Assembly (NCBI RefSeq): GCF_001423185.1
Contig: NZ_LMOB01000001.1
Coordinates: 2,552,016-2,616,015 of the forward strand
Origin: Plantibacter sp. Leaf314
GTDB lineage: Bacteria > Actinomycetota > Actinomycetes > Actinomycetales > Microbacteriaceae
Direction of reading: 5' to 3'
Length of the DNA stretch: 64,000 bases
The notes under the pieces were generated by a model, which worked only from the letters and a program-made list of their open reading frames with translations, was not told the DNA's origin and searched no databases. Below are positions 15,169 to 23,587 of this stretch, one piece after another (the stretch's first letter is position 1; every line of letters begins with the position of its first letter). Both the position numbers and the translations under genes were made by a program.

Positions 15169-16467
15169 TTGACTGCAACAGCTTCGAGGCGCAGACGCCT
15201 CGCCGCCTTCTTCACGGCGGCGACGCTCGCGACGGTGCTCGTCGGCTGCTCGGGACCCTCAGTGTCCGACACCGACTTCCCCGATCAGGTGAGCGGTGCC
15301 CTGGCCGGCGACACGACCGACGCCATCACGGCCGCGGTCGAATCCGCCGTCGCCCAGTCCGGCTCCTCCGGAGCCATCGTCGGCGTCTGGGCTCCTTGGG
15401 CCGGCAGCTACACGGCGGGTGTCGGCACGACGGAGCCGGGCGGCAAGACCAAGATGGACCCGTCCATGGTCTACCGCATCGCCGACACGACGCGCCCGAT
15501 GACCTGCACGGTGCTCCTCGAGCTGGTCGACGAGGGCAAGATCAAGCTCACCGACGAGGTGAACAAGACCCTTCCGCAGATCCAGGGCATCGACGGCATC
15601 ACCTTCCAGCAGCTCTGCCAGGGGACCTCGGGGCTCGGCACGTACACGCCCGCCCTCAACGCCCAGTTCGTCACGAACCCGACCCGCAACTGGTCGATGG
15701 CCGAGATCCTCGCCAACGGTCTGGCGAGCGGTTCGCGCACGGCCCCCGGCGCGCTCTTCGGCTCGAGCGACACCGGCTACATCCTGCTCGGGATGGCGCT
15801 CGAAGAACTCACCGGGCAGTCGTGGCAGTCCCTCTACGACCACTACGTCTTCTCGCCGCTCGGCATGTCGAAGTCCAGCTTCCCCGACGCCGCCACGGTC
15901 ACCCTTCCCGGTTCGCACCCGAAGGGGTACCTGACGCCGCGCATCGCCGACGGCACCTTCCAGTGCGACACCCCGACGGACGAGACCGAACTCTCCCCGT
16001 CGATGGTGTGGACCGCGGGCGGCGTCGTCTCCTCGGTCGACGACCTGCGCAAGTTCACCCAGTCCTTCGCCTCGGGTTCGCTGTTGAACGACAGCACCTA
16101 CAAGAAGCAGTGGAAGGACCCGGTCGCCCTCGGCGACGACCAGCCGACGTGGAAGACGTTCGGTGTCGGTGGCGTGCAGCTCGGGCCGCTCCGCGGTCAG
16201 GCCGGATCCATGCCCGGGTCGCTCTCCGCGGCCTTCGCCGATCCGACCTCCGGCCTCACGGTCGTCGTCATGCTCAACAACTCGACGCTCGGTGCCGGCT
16301 TCGTGCAGGCGCTGGCGATGGAACTCGCGTCCATCGGTGCCAAGGCGGCGCCGGCGAGCGGGCAGAAGGCTCCGGAGATCGCGCTCCCGTGGTCGGAGCA
16401 GCAGATGGCCGAACAGCTCGCCGCCTCGGCGATGGTCTGCGCGCCGCCCGTCGCCCCTGCCGGGTAG
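15169..16467 (+). CDS. Lipoprotein of the serine beta-lactamase/PBP4* fold, catalytic motifs lost
   Basis: The 432-residue protein has a lipoprotein signal peptide (basic RRRRLAAFF, hydrophobic stretch, lipobox LVGC with Cys27). The mature part aligns with the beta-lactamase class C / EstB / PBP4* family along its length. In active members the first motif is SxxK; here the equivalent site reads DTTR (106-109, in VYRIADTTRPMT). The second motif YxN reads SSD (199-201, before TGYILLG). The third, HxG or KTG, reads QAG (344-346, in RGQAGSMPG). All three are gone while the fold-defining residues around them remain, so the protein is probably a pseudoenzyme that binds rather than cleaves. The TTG start follows GGGGGA; a TACAAT promoter lies upstream. 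Confidence 0.85.
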   Translation: MTATASRRRRLAAFFTAATLATVLVGCSGPSVSDTDFPDQVSGALAGDTTDAITAAVESAVAQSGSSGAIVGVWAPWAGSYTAGVGTTEPGGKTKMDPSMVYRIADTTRPMTCTVLLELVDEGKIKLTDEVNKTLPQIQGIDGITFQQLCQGTSGLGTYTPALNAQFVTNPTRNWSMAEILANGLASGSRTAPGALFGSSDTGYILLGMALEELTGQSWQSLYDHYVFSPLGMSKSSFPDAATVTLPGSHPKGYLTPRIADGTFQCDTPTDETELSPSMVWTAGGVVSSVDDLRKFTQSFASGSLLNDSTYKKQWKDPVALGDDQPTWKTFGVGGVQLGPLRGQAGSMPGSLSAAFADPTSGLTVVVMLNNSTLGAGFVQALAMELASIGAKAAPASGQKAPEIALPWSEQQMAEQLAASAMVCAPPVAPAG

Positions 16468-16551
16468 TGCGCGCGGTCTCCGAGGCCGCAGCGTGGCGCT
16501 GGATCGTGGCACGATGACGGTTTCCGGGGGCCGCTGAGCGACGCTGCTTCC

Positions 16552-16557
16552 TACAGT
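16552..16557 (+). promoter_or_regulatory. -10 box for leaderless DinB gene
   Basis: TACAGT is followed by 6 nt and the ATG at 16564. Confidence 0.6.
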
Positions 16558-16563
16558 GAAGCC

Positions 16564-17115
16564 ATGACGACACACACCCCCGACGAGCCCGGGATCGTCC
16601 CGGAGACGAAGAGCTGGACCTGGGTCCTCGAACACCCCTGCCCCGACTGCGGGCTCGACACGGCCCAGGTGGCGTTCCGTGCGCTGCCCGACGCGATCCG
16701 TGAGGTCGCCGCCGCGTGGCCGGCGGTCCTGGAGCGGGCAGACGTCCGGAAGCGGCCCGACCCGCAGACCTGGTCGCCGCTCGAGTACGCGGCCCACGTG
16801 CGCGACGTGTTCCGCATCTTCGACGTCCGACTGCGGCTCGTCCTGGACGAGGACGACCCGACGTTCGCGAACTGGGACCAGGACGCGACGGCCGTCGAGG
16901 AGCGCTACGGCGAGCAGGACCCGCGGGTCGTCTCAGCGGAGTTGACCGAAGCGGCGGCGACGCTGGCGGCTGCATTCGAAGAGGTCCCCGACGACGCGCT
17001 CGGCCGGACTGCCCGCCGGAGCGACGGAGCGCGCTTCACGACGGAGACCCTCGGCCGCTATTTCATCCACGATCCGATCCACCACCTGTGGGACGTGACG
17101 CGGGTGGAGGCGTAG
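16564..17115 (+). CDS. DinB-superfamily protein
   Basis: This 183-residue protein belongs to the DinB/YfiT-like metal-dependent four-helix bundle family, which includes thiol transferases that use mycothiol or bacillithiol. Possible metal ligands are His in LEYAAHVRDVF and the two His in FIHDPIHHLWDVTR. The N-terminal HPCPDCGLDT has a CxxC pair that is common in this actinobacterial subgroup. The start is fixed by the TACAGT box 6 nt upstream. Its 3' end overlaps the convergent CGNR gene by 53 bp. The substrate is unknown. Confidence 0.8.
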   Translation: MTTHTPDEPGIVPETKSWTWVLEHPCPDCGLDTAQVAFRALPDAIREVAAAWPAVLERADVRKRPDPQTWSPLEYAAHVRDVFRIFDVRLRLVLDEDDPTFANWDQDATAVEERYGEQDPRVVSAELTEAAATLAAAFEEVPDDALGRTARRSDGARFTTETLGRYFIHDPIHHLWDVTRVEA

Positions 17116-17704
17116 CGGCATCTGAGCCGTCGTCGAGCGGTTCCTGCGCCCTCGCGCGGAACGCGATCGTGTTGACGCGGTTGCTGCAGCGCACGGAGCA
17201 GTACCGTTTGGAACCGTTGCGCGACAGGTCGACGAGGAGGCCGTCGCAGTCGTCGGCGGCGCACAGCCGGAGGCGGTCCCAGGCGTCGGACCGCACGACG
17301 TCGACGAGAGCCATGGCGATCTCGGTCTGGATCCGGTCGACGAGCGGGGCGTCGAACTCGGTGGCGTGGAGGTGCCAGTCGAAGCCGTCGTGGCGGCGCA
17401 ACTGGGGGAGTGCAGCCGACTCGCGGAGCATCGCGTTGATCTCCGTGACGGCCTGGTCGCGGGTGTCGGGGCCGTCGGCGTCGGTCCGCCACAGGGCGTG
17501 GACCCGTTCCCGGAGCGCTGCCACCGCGGCGCGCTCGGCCTCGTCGCCGTCGACCCTCCCGGAGTAGCGGCTGACGCGGAGGAGCTCGACGAGTCGGGCC
17601 GGTGTCGCGAGCTCGTCCTCACCGCTCCTGGACGCTCCGGCGCGGGTGTTCACGAGCAGCGCGGCGAACAGCAACGCGTCCTCAGTGTCAGGGGCAAAAT
17701 GCAA
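17063..17704 (-). CDS. CGNR zinc-finger (ABATE domain) protein, putative regulator
   Basis: The 213-residue protein has an N-terminal helical ABATE-type domain (residues ~1-140). A C-terminal zinc finger follows: CAADDC...DLSRNGSKRYCSVRCSNR, with four cysteines. The usual CGNR tetrapeptide is CSNR here. Such proteins are thought to bind DNA as stress-linked regulators, but few have been studied. The start is TTG 17704, supported by AAGGAG with a 5-nt spacer; no ATG is available. It is divergent from the DMT transporter gene (90-bp gap) and may regulate it. The last ~20 residues, Pro/Gly-rich, overlap the DinB gene. Confidence 0.8.
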   Translation of the reverse strand: MHFAPDTEDALLFAALLVNTRAGASRSGEDELATPARLVELLRVSRYSGRVDGDEAERAAVAALRERVHALWRTDADGPDTRDQAVTEINAMLRESAALPQLRRHDGFDWHLHATEFDAPLVDRIQTEIAMALVDVVRSDAWDRLRLCAADDCDGLLVDLSRNGSKRYCSVRCSNRVNTIAFRARAQEPLDDGSDAATPPPASRPTGGGSDRG

Positions 17705-17793
17705 GTTGACTCCTTACTCACTCCGACGATAGCTTCATCTCAGCCGGGCGTCCACCCTTCCGCCGGCCCCACTCGCGGCAGTCGGAGGCTCGC

Positions 17794-18729
17794 ATGAAGT
17801 CCACATCCTCGACCACGGTCGGTCTGCTCGTCGCCGTACTCGCCGCGGTCGCGTTCGGCACCTCGGGTGCCTTCATCAAACCGGTGCTCGCCTCCGGGTG
17901 GAGTCCGGCCGCGGCGGTCACCGTCCGGGCGCTGATCGGTGGTCTGGTGCTCGCGCCGTTCGCCCTCATCGCGCTCCGTGGACGCTGGGATGCGGTGTGG
18001 CGAGGTCGCTGGCGGCTCCTCGGCATGGGCCTCATCGGTGTGGCGGCAACGCAGCTCGTCTACTTCGCCGCACTGCAGACCATCGCCGTCGGCACGGCGA
18101 TCCTCGTCGAGTACATGGCGCCGCTCCTGCTCGTCGCGGTCGCCTGGGTGCTGACCAGGCATCGCCCGGCGACCGTCGTGCTCGTCGGTTCCGTCGTGTC
18201 GCTCGTGGGGCTCGTGCTCGTCGTCGCTCCGAGTGGCGGCGCGACCCTCGACCCTGCTGGGCTCGTCTTCGCGATCCTCGCGATGGTCGGGTGCGCGGCG
18301 TACTACGTCATCTCGGCTCGTCCGGCCAAGGGGCTCCCGCCCGTCGCCTTCGCGTCCATCGGCCTGCTCATCGGTGCGCTCAGCCTGTGGCTCGCCGGGC
18401 TCGTCGGGGTGCCGTTCACGACGTCGGACAGCGACGTCACCGTCCTCGGGACCGCGGTGGCCTGGTGGGTGCCCCTCCTGTTCGTCGGCGTGGTGTCGAC
18501 GGCCGTGGCGTACGCGTCGAGCATCACGGCGAGTCAGATGCTCGGGTCCCGGCTCGCGTCCTTCGCCGGACTCCTCGAGGTGGTCGCGGCGACCGGCTTC
18601 GCCTGGGTCCTCCTCGGGGAGCAGTTGTCGCTCGCGCAGCTCTTCGGCGGGGTGTGCATCCTGCTCGGCATCGGTTTCGTGCGCTCCGAGCGCGCTCCGG
18701 CCGTGCCGATCCCCGTCCCCGTGCAGTGA
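17794..18729 (+). CDS. EamA/DMT-family transporter
   Basis: The 311-residue membrane protein has ten helices in two EamA repeats (residues ~8-140 and ~155-295). Landmarks are AFGTSGAFIKPVLASGWSP, ALQTIAVGTAILVEYMAPLLLV and, in the second half, EVVAATGFAWVLLGEQLSLAQLFGGVCILLGI. These are typical of drug/metabolite exporters. The substrate is unknown. Divergent from the CGNR regulator. Confidence 0.88.
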   Translation: MKSTSSTTVGLLVAVLAAVAFGTSGAFIKPVLASGWSPAAAVTVRALIGGLVLAPFALIALRGRWDAVWRGRWRLLGMGLIGVAATQLVYFAALQTIAVGTAILVEYMAPLLLVAVAWVLTRHRPATVVLVGSVVSLVGLVLVVAPSGGATLDPAGLVFAILAMVGCAAYYVISARPAKGLPPVAFASIGLLIGALSLWLAGLVGVPFTTSDSDVTVLGTAVAWWVPLLFVGVVSTAVAYASSITASQMLGSRLASFAGLLEVVAATGFAWVLLGEQLSLAQLFGGVCILLGIGFVRSERAPAVPIPVPVQ

Positions 18730-18749
18730 CCGGCGGCGCAGTACCGGGC

Positions 18750-19904
18750 TCAGCCGACTGAGGCCGGTACCGCGTCGAGATCGGCGAGGATCGCGGCGAC
18801 CGCTGCCCGACCAGCCCGGTTGGCGCCCACTGTCGACGCGGACGGGCCGTAGCCGATGAGGTGCAGCCGTGGTTCGTCGGCGGCCCGCGTTCCGTCGATC
18901 CGGATCCCGCCGCCGGGGAGGCGGATCCCGAGCGGTGCGAGGTGGTCGAGTGCCGCGCGGAACCCGGTGGCCCAGAGGATCGCGTCGACGGGCAGGAAGG
19001 AGCCGTCGTCGAGGATCACGCCGTCCTCCTCGATGCGCCGGAACATCGGATGCCGCACGAGCACCCCTCGCGCCTCGGCCGACCGCGCCCACGGCGTCCA
19101 GTGCATGCCCGTCACCGAGATCACGCTGCCCGGCGGGAGGCCCTGACGGACACGCTCCTCGACACCTGCGATCGCCGCGACCCGTGCCGCGGTGTCGAAT
19201 TCGTCGTCCACCCACTCCGGCTCGCGACGCGTCATCCACACCGTCTCGGCGACGCGGGAGATCTCGTCGAGGAGTTGGATGGCGGACACGCCGGCACCCA
19301 CCACGACCACGCGCTGGCCGCGGAACTCCTCGGCCGAGACGTAGTCGGCCACGTGCAGCTGACGCCCGGCGAATCGCTCGCGGCCCGGATAGGCGGGCCA
19401 GAACGGCTTCGTCCAGGTGCCCGTGGCGTTCACGACTGCACGAGCGCGGAACGCCGTCGGCGGCTGACCGGCGCTCGCCGCGGTCTCGACGAGGAGGTGA
19501 CCGTGCGGGTCGTCGTCCTCCCGTCGGACGGCGCGCACGTGGACCGGGCGACGCACAGCCAGCGCGAAGCGTTCCTCGAACGCCGCGAAGTACGGCGGGA
19601 TGACGTCGACGCTCGGGGACGCGGGGTCGAGCTCGGGCTTCGGCATGCCGGGGAGGTCGTAGATGCCGTTGACCGTCGACATCGTGAGCGAGCGCCAGCG
19701 ATGCTGCCAGGCGCCACCCGGGGCGTCGTCGGCGTCGAGCACGACGAAGGTGCGGGGGTCGTCGTCGGTCGCTCGGCCCCCGGCTGCGTCGAGCGGCACT
19801 GCGTCGAGCGGCACGAACCCGCGACGGTGGAGGTGGTGCGCGGCGGACAGGCCGGCCTGACCCGCACCGACGACCACGACGTCGACGGTCTCCGGAGTGC
19901 TCAC
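18750..19904 (-). CDS. Flavin-dependent monooxygenase-like NAD(P)-binding protein
   Basis: The 384-residue enzyme has two dinucleotide-binding motifs: GAGQAGLSAAHHL for FAD (residues ~11-23) and VVVGAGVSAIQLLDEISR for NAD(P)H near the middle. It also has the family sequences PGGAWQHRW, NATGTWTKPFWPAYPG and WATGFRAALDHLAPLGI. This fits the CzcO/YpdA-type flavin monooxygenase group. A stretch around residues 35-50 repeats PLDA and is unusually acidic. The start is GTG 19904, chosen because it puts the FAD motif at the N-terminus; a longer frame upstream reads antisense to other sequence. Substrate unknown. Confidence 0.82.
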   Translation of the reverse strand: MSTPETVDVVVVGAGQAGLSAAHHLHRRGFVPLDAVPLDAAGGRATDDDPRTFVVLDADDAPGGAWQHRWRSLTMSTVNGIYDLPGMPKPELDPASPSVDVIPPYFAAFEERFALAVRRPVHVRAVRREDDDPHGHLLVETAASAGQPPTAFRARAVVNATGTWTKPFWPAYPGRERFAGRQLHVADYVSAEEFRGQRVVVVGAGVSAIQLLDEISRVAETVWMTRREPEWVDDEFDTAARVAAIAGVEERVRQGLPPGSVISVTGMHWTPWARSAEARGVLVRHPMFRRIEEDGVILDDGSFLPVDAILWATGFRAALDHLAPLGIRLPGGGIRIDGTRAADEPRLHLIGYGPSASTVGANRAGRAAVAAILADLDAVPASVG

Positions 19905-19993
19905 ATGGGGCTCAACGTCGCGGACCGCCCGCGCATTTCCGGAGGTCCGTGGCGGAAGTCCGTCCCGGTCGCCGCGGAACCGATCCACGAGCC

Positions 19994-20578
19994 TCAGCCG
20001 TGGGCCAGGACCTGCACGCCGATCACGAGCACACCGAGGAGGACGAGGGCCGCCAGGGCGATGAGCTGCTGCCAGATCGTCAGCCGTGCCCGACGGACCG
20101 CGAACCATCCGCTCAGCCCGAGCGTGATCAGGTACACGATCGCCGAGACGCGCAGCGAGGTCGCCACCTCCATGACCCCGACGACGGCGAGCACGAGGAG
20201 GATGGTCGGCGTCGCCACCGTGAGCAGCGAACCCCACGCGATCCGGAGCATCGTGCGCCATCCGCCCTGATCGGGGAAGGCACCGTGCGCGGTGAGATGC
20301 GCGATCATCTCGGCGACGAGACCCGCGAGCGTGATCCCGACGACGCCGATCACGAGGGAGAAGAGGGCGTCCGCCGCGTCGTGATGCTCGACGTTGGCCG
20401 CGAGCACGAGCACGATCGCGAGGCCGGTGAACGTCGCGTAGACCCGTTCCTTGAGGTACTTCGCGACGGTCTCGACGTCGCCCGGTTCCAGGCCACGACG
20501 CTGGGCGCGGTCGAACCCCCGTCGTGCATCGTCGTGGCGCGCGCGCCGTCGATCCGCCCAGGTTCCGCCGTCCGTCAT
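19994..20578 (-). CDS. Multi-pass membrane protein, unknown function
   Basis: The 194-residue protein starts with a charged region of ~45 residues (TWADRRRARHDDARRGFDRAQ...). About four helices follow (YATFTGLAIVLVLAANV, ALFSLVIGVVGITLAGLVAEM, LLTVATPTILLVLAVVGVMEVA, QLIALAALVLLGVLVIGVQVL). The family is not recognised, though similar small integral proteins are common in Microbacteriaceae. The start is ATG 20578, 7 nt after a TAGCAT box on the reverse strand; a much longer open frame upstream was rejected. Divergent from the SIMPL gene, with both promoters in a 72-bp gap. Confidence 0.72.
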   Translation of the reverse strand: MTDGGTWADRRRARHDDARRGFDRAQRRGLEPGDVETVAKYLKERVYATFTGLAIVLVLAANVEHHDAADALFSLVIGVVGITLAGLVAEMIAHLTAHGAFPDQGGWRTMLRIAWGSLLTVATPTILLVLAVVGVMEVATSLRVSAIVYLITLGLSGWFAVRRARLTIWQQLIALAALVLLGVLVIGVQVLAHG

Positions 20579-20585
20579 GGTCGAG

Positions 20586-20591
20586 ATGCTA
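20586..20591 (-). promoter_or_regulatory. -10 box for leaderless gene at 20578
   Basis: On the reverse strand TAGCAT ends 7 nt before ATG 20578. Confidence 0.5.
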
Positions 20592-20637
20592 GCCGACGGG
20601 CCGGGTGGCGGCCGGGCGGTCCCCCGGGGCGCGGGGA

Positions 20638-20643
20638 TAGAGT
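20638..20643 (+). promoter_or_regulatory. -10 box for leaderless SIMPL gene
   Basis: TAGAGT is followed by 7 nt and ATG 20651. Confidence 0.5.
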
Positions 20644-20650
20644 GCCCGGT

Positions 20651-21316
20651 ATGACCGAAACGATCATCACCGTCGAGGGCCGCTTCGACTACCACCACCC
20701 GGCCGAGCGTGGGACCGTCCGTCTCTCCGCAGGGTTCGAGGGGCCGGCTCGGGAGTCCGTCGTCGCCCGGACCACCGCCGTCCACAACGCGCTCACCCAG
20801 GCCGCGCAGGGTCTCCGCGCGCAGTCGGCGGTCACCTGGTGGTCCGCCGACCGTCTGCGCGTCTGGAGCGAGCGACCCTGGAACAAGGACGGGAAACAGT
20901 TGCCGCTCGTGCACCATGCCTCCGTCGTGCTCGAGGTGAAGTTCGCCGAGCTGCAGACGTTGGCGCGCTGGGTCGAGGAGATCGCGAGCCAGGACGGCGT
21001 GACGGTGGGGGGCGTGACCTGGGCCCTCACCGAGGCGACCAAGCACCGCATCACGGCCGAGGCGCAGCACAACGCGGTGCGCGACGCCGTCGACCGCGCG
21101 ACGAGCTACGCCAGGAGCCTCGGGCTCGGTAACGTGCGACCCATCGCGCTCGCGGAGCCCGGGATGCTCGGCGACGAGACGCGCTCGACGAGCACCCAGA
21201 ACGCCGCCCCCATGATGCGCGGGGCGGCGGCACCGGCGGGTGACGGCGGTCTCGATCTGAAGCCCGAGGACATCACGGTGGCCGCCCGCGTGCACGCCCG
21301 CTTCGCCGCCTCCTGA
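20651..21316 (+). CDS. SIMPL (DUF541) domain protein
   Basis: The 221-residue protein matches the SIMPL/DUF541 family: N-terminal TIITVEGRFDYHHPAERGTVRLSAGFEG, a central VWSERPWNKDG...HHASVVLEVKF, and a helix with AEAQHNAVRDAVDRATSYARSLGLGNVRPIALAEPG. No signal peptide or membrane segment is seen, unlike many secreted family members, so it is probably cytoplasmic. The function is unknown; some members bind protein kinases. The start is fixed by the TAGAGT box 7 nt upstream. Confidence 0.85.
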   Translation: MTETIITVEGRFDYHHPAERGTVRLSAGFEGPARESVVARTTAVHNALTQAAQGLRAQSAVTWWSADRLRVWSERPWNKDGKQLPLVHHASVVLEVKFAELQTLARWVEEIASQDGVTVGGVTWALTEATKHRITAEAQHNAVRDAVDRATSYARSLGLGNVRPIALAEPGMLGDETRSTSTQNAAPMMRGAAAPAGDGGLDLKPEDITVAARVHARFAAS

Positions 21317-21377
21317 CCAGCCACTCCACCGCCGAAGGCGTCGCACGGCCGACCCGGGAGTGCGGCATCATGAGGGC

Positions 21378-22265
21378 ATGAGGATCGACGAACTCGCGTA
21401 CCTCCGTGCGCTCGCCGAAGACGGGCACGTCCCGTACGCGGCCGAGGCGCTGGGCATCTCCCAGTCGACCCTCACGAGGGCGATCGGCCGGCTCGAGGCG
21501 GACGCCGGGGTCGAGTTGTTCGACCGCCACAAGAACCGCCTGGAGCTCAACCGCTACGGCGAGATCCTCCTCGTGCACGCGCTCCGGGCGCAGACCGAAC
21601 TCGACAACGCGCAGTCCCGCATCGACGAACTCCGCGACCCCTCGGCCGGTCTCGTCTCGATCGCCTACGTGTCCTCGCTGGGCGGCTGGCTCATCCCGCG
21701 GATCGTGAGCGAGTACCGGACGCTGCTGCCGGAGATCCGGTTCGTCCTCGACGGCGGCAAAGCCGACAGCGTGCTCGACGCGCTCCGCTCCGGCTCGGCC
21801 GACGTCGCCTTCCTCAGCCCGGAGCCGCGTGATCCGGAGATCGAATGGCGTCCGCTCACCTCCGAGCGGCTCGCGCTCGGGGTGCCGGCGGGGCATGCGC
21901 TCGCCGAACGGACGTCGCTCGCCGCCGGCGATCTCGAGCAGACGGAGTTCCTCGCGATGACCACCGACTCCGGTCTGCGGCAGATCGCGGACGCGTACTT
22001 CGCCCGCCACGGGATCGTGCCGCGGGTGTCGATGGAGGTGTCGGAACTGTCGACGCTCCGCGGGCTCGTGCGGTCCGGGGTCGGCATCGCCGTGCTTCCC
22101 GATTCGACGAGCATCGAGGGTGTCGTGCTCGTCCCGCTCGACGACGAGGCGGTCAGGGTGATCGGCGTCGCGACCAGCCGCGTCCGAGCCGTGTCGCCGG
22201 CCGTCGAACAGTTCGTGCGGTTCGTCCGCGAGGAATGGGAGAGCGCGCGGATCGGTCGCCCGTGA
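21378..22265 (+). CDS. LysR-family transcriptional regulator
   Basis: The 295-residue regulator has an N-terminal winged helix-turn-helix (residues ~1-60, AYLRALAEDGHVPYAAEALGISQSTLTRAIGRLE). A type 2 periplasmic-binding-like effector domain follows (residues ~90-295, LVSIAYVSSLGGWLIPRIVSEY, SGSADVAFLSPEP, GLVRSGVGIAVLPD). The ATG at 21378 matches the family N-terminus. It converges with the COG0523 gene 10 nt downstream. LysR targets are usually divergent neighbours, but the upstream gene here runs in the same direction, so no target can be named. The effector is unknown. Confidence 0.9.
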   Translation: MRIDELAYLRALAEDGHVPYAAEALGISQSTLTRAIGRLEADAGVELFDRHKNRLELNRYGEILLVHALRAQTELDNAQSRIDELRDPSAGLVSIAYVSSLGGWLIPRIVSEYRTLLPEIRFVLDGGKADSVLDALRSGSADVAFLSPEPRDPEIEWRPLTSERLALGVPAGHALAERTSLAAGDLEQTEFLAMTTDSGLRQIADAYFARHGIVPRVSMEVSELSTLRGLVRSGVGIAVLPDSTSIEGVVLVPLDDEAVRVIGVATSRVRAVSPAVEQFVRFVREEWESARIGRP

Positions 22266-22275
22266 GCGTCGGGGC

Positions 22276-23367
22276 TCAGTGCTCGTGCGTCGAGCTCCAC
22301 GGCGTGAAGGCGTCGGGGTAGCGGGCCCAAGCCGCCGGACCGGCGAGCAGCTCCTCGTCCGTGAGCGTGCAGCCGTGCAGGGCGGCGGTGATCGCAGCTT
22401 CGTCGAGGTCGATCCCGGTGATGACGAGCTCCTGCCCGAGCGGAGCCCCCGGATCGCTCGTCTCGAACGAGGTCGGTTCCAGGTCGATCATCGAACCGAC
22501 GTGCTGGAAGACACCGACCCGCGACGCCCGGGTCGCGAGGGCGAGGAAGCCCGCGGTGCGGATCACCTGCCCGAGGTCGCCGGCCTCGATGGGGCCGTCG
22601 AAGCAGGCGAGCAGGCGCTCCGGGTGCATCGGTCGAGGGCTGTCGAAGCGGAGGGTGGTCACGCGCTCGTGGTCGACCCACGGGCGGTGCTCGCCGTTCA
22701 GCATCGCGATCCATCCGGGTGAGGTGGTGAAGCGCTCGAGGTCGAACGGCGAGTCGCGGTAGCGCGCGAGCGGCTGGCGGCTCCCTGCCGTCGCCGAGAC
22801 CCCGGGAGTCGCCCGAGGGCGGGTCGCGACCGGTTCGACCAAGCGCGTCAGTGCCGTCGGGTTCAGGTGGCTGAGCAGGGCGAGCAGGACGGCGAGCTGC
22901 GCGTGGGTGACGCCGCGCCGCCCGGCGACGGCGATGGTGTCGGCGTACTCGATGTGCTCGACGGTGATCATGGACCGGGCGGTGTACACGGTGTCGCCGT
23001 CGTCGTCTTCGTGGGTCACGTACTCGTCGTCGTGCAGGTCGCGCAGGAGGTGTGCGGCGTCGACGACCGTCACGACCGCGTCGAGGAACGCCTCGTCCCG
23101 ATGCCCGAGGACCGCGGAGACCGCGTCGACGGGACGGACCGTGCTCCCGCAGTCGAGCACGAGATGTCGCGGGGCGAGCGGGTGCCGCACGATCGCCTCG
23201 ATCGCGTCGTCGATCTCGGCGTGGGCGCTCTCGCCGAGGCCGGACCGTTCGATCGAGACGAGTGCGGACGAGGAGCCGGCGATCTGGCGTGCGACGGTGC
23301 GGCGCTCCGGTGGACAGGTGCCGAGGACGAGGGTCACGGTCAACAACGGGGCGCTGGTGCGGGTCAC
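22276..23367 (-). CDS. COG0523/CobW-like protein with degenerate GTPase site, zinc-regulated
   Basis: The 363-residue protein has the two-domain layout of COG0523 metal chaperones. The N-terminal GTPase-like half keeps DAVVTVVDAAHLL, while the C-terminal CobW_C half has SPGWIAMLNGEHRPWVDHERV and GSMIDLEPTSFE. Two hallmark motifs are missing. The P-loop GxxGxGKT is GTCPPERR (residues 16-23), and the metal-binding CxCC is absent. It therefore probably cannot hydrolyse GTP the usual way. The GTG start follows CAGGAGA. It is divergent from the type-B L36 gene, with a Zur-like palindrome between them, so it belongs to the zinc-starvation response. Confidence 0.85.
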   Translation of the reverse strand: MTRTSAPLLTVTLVLGTCPPERRTVARQIAGSSSALVSIERSGLGESAHAEIDDAIEAIVRHPLAPRHLVLDCGSTVRPVDAVSAVLGHRDEAFLDAVVTVVDAAHLLRDLHDDEYVTHEDDDGDTVYTARSMITVEHIEYADTIAVAGRRGVTHAQLAVLLALLSHLNPTALTRLVEPVATRPRATPGVSATAGSRQPLARYRDSPFDLERFTTSPGWIAMLNGEHRPWVDHERVTTLRFDSPRPMHPERLLACFDGPIEAGDLGQVIRTAGFLALATRASRVGVFQHVGSMIDLEPTSFETSDPGAPLGQELVITGIDLDEAAITAALHGCTLTDEELLAGPAAWARYPDAFTPWSSTHEH

Positions 23368-23404
23368 GGCTGGCTCTCCTGAACAGTGGTGCTACGGTGG
23401 CTTT

Positions 23405-23425
23405 TGTTGAGAATCGTTCTCAACA
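23405..23425. promoter_or_regulatory. Zur-like operator
   Basis: The arms TGTTGAGAA and TTCTCAACA are a perfect inverted repeat around TCG. This matches the AT-flanked palindrome bound by actinobacterial Zur proteins (TGAAAATCATTTTCA-type sites). It lies 38 nt from the COG0523 start and 34 nt from the L36 start, so it can repress both. Both flanking genes are classic Zur targets. Confidence 0.8.
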
Positions 23426-23458
23426 AGTTAGCACGCATCGTCACCACGGGAGGCCACC

Positions 23459-23581
23459 ATGAAGGTCCGCGCATCGCTCAAGTCGCTGAAGGACAAGCCG
23501 GGCTCACAGATCGTCCGACGGCGCGGGCGGGTCTTCGTGATCAACAAGCTGAACCCACGCTGGAAGGGCCGCCAGGGCTGA
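23459..23581 (+). CDS. rpmJ: 50S ribosomal protein L36, type B (zinc-independent)
   Basis: The 40-residue basic protein [20 protein letters not shown]...[11 protein letters not shown] matches type-B bL36 (YkgO-like). It has none of the zinc-binding Cys/His residues of standard L36. The ATG follows GGGAGG 6 nt upstream. It is the first gene to the right of a Zur-like palindrome. In other bacteria this form replaces the zinc form when zinc is scarce, which frees zinc. A standard L36 gene is expected elsewhere in the genome. Confidence 0.93.
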   Translation: MKVRASLKSLKDKPGSQIVRRRGRVFVINKLNPRWKGRQG

Positions 23582-23587
23582 CCGCCT

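Noticed and set aside
20579..21346. Extended start for the membrane protein at 19994-20578
   Set aside because: The extra 256 codons are antisense to the SIMPL gene, and a leaderless promoter fits ATG 20578.
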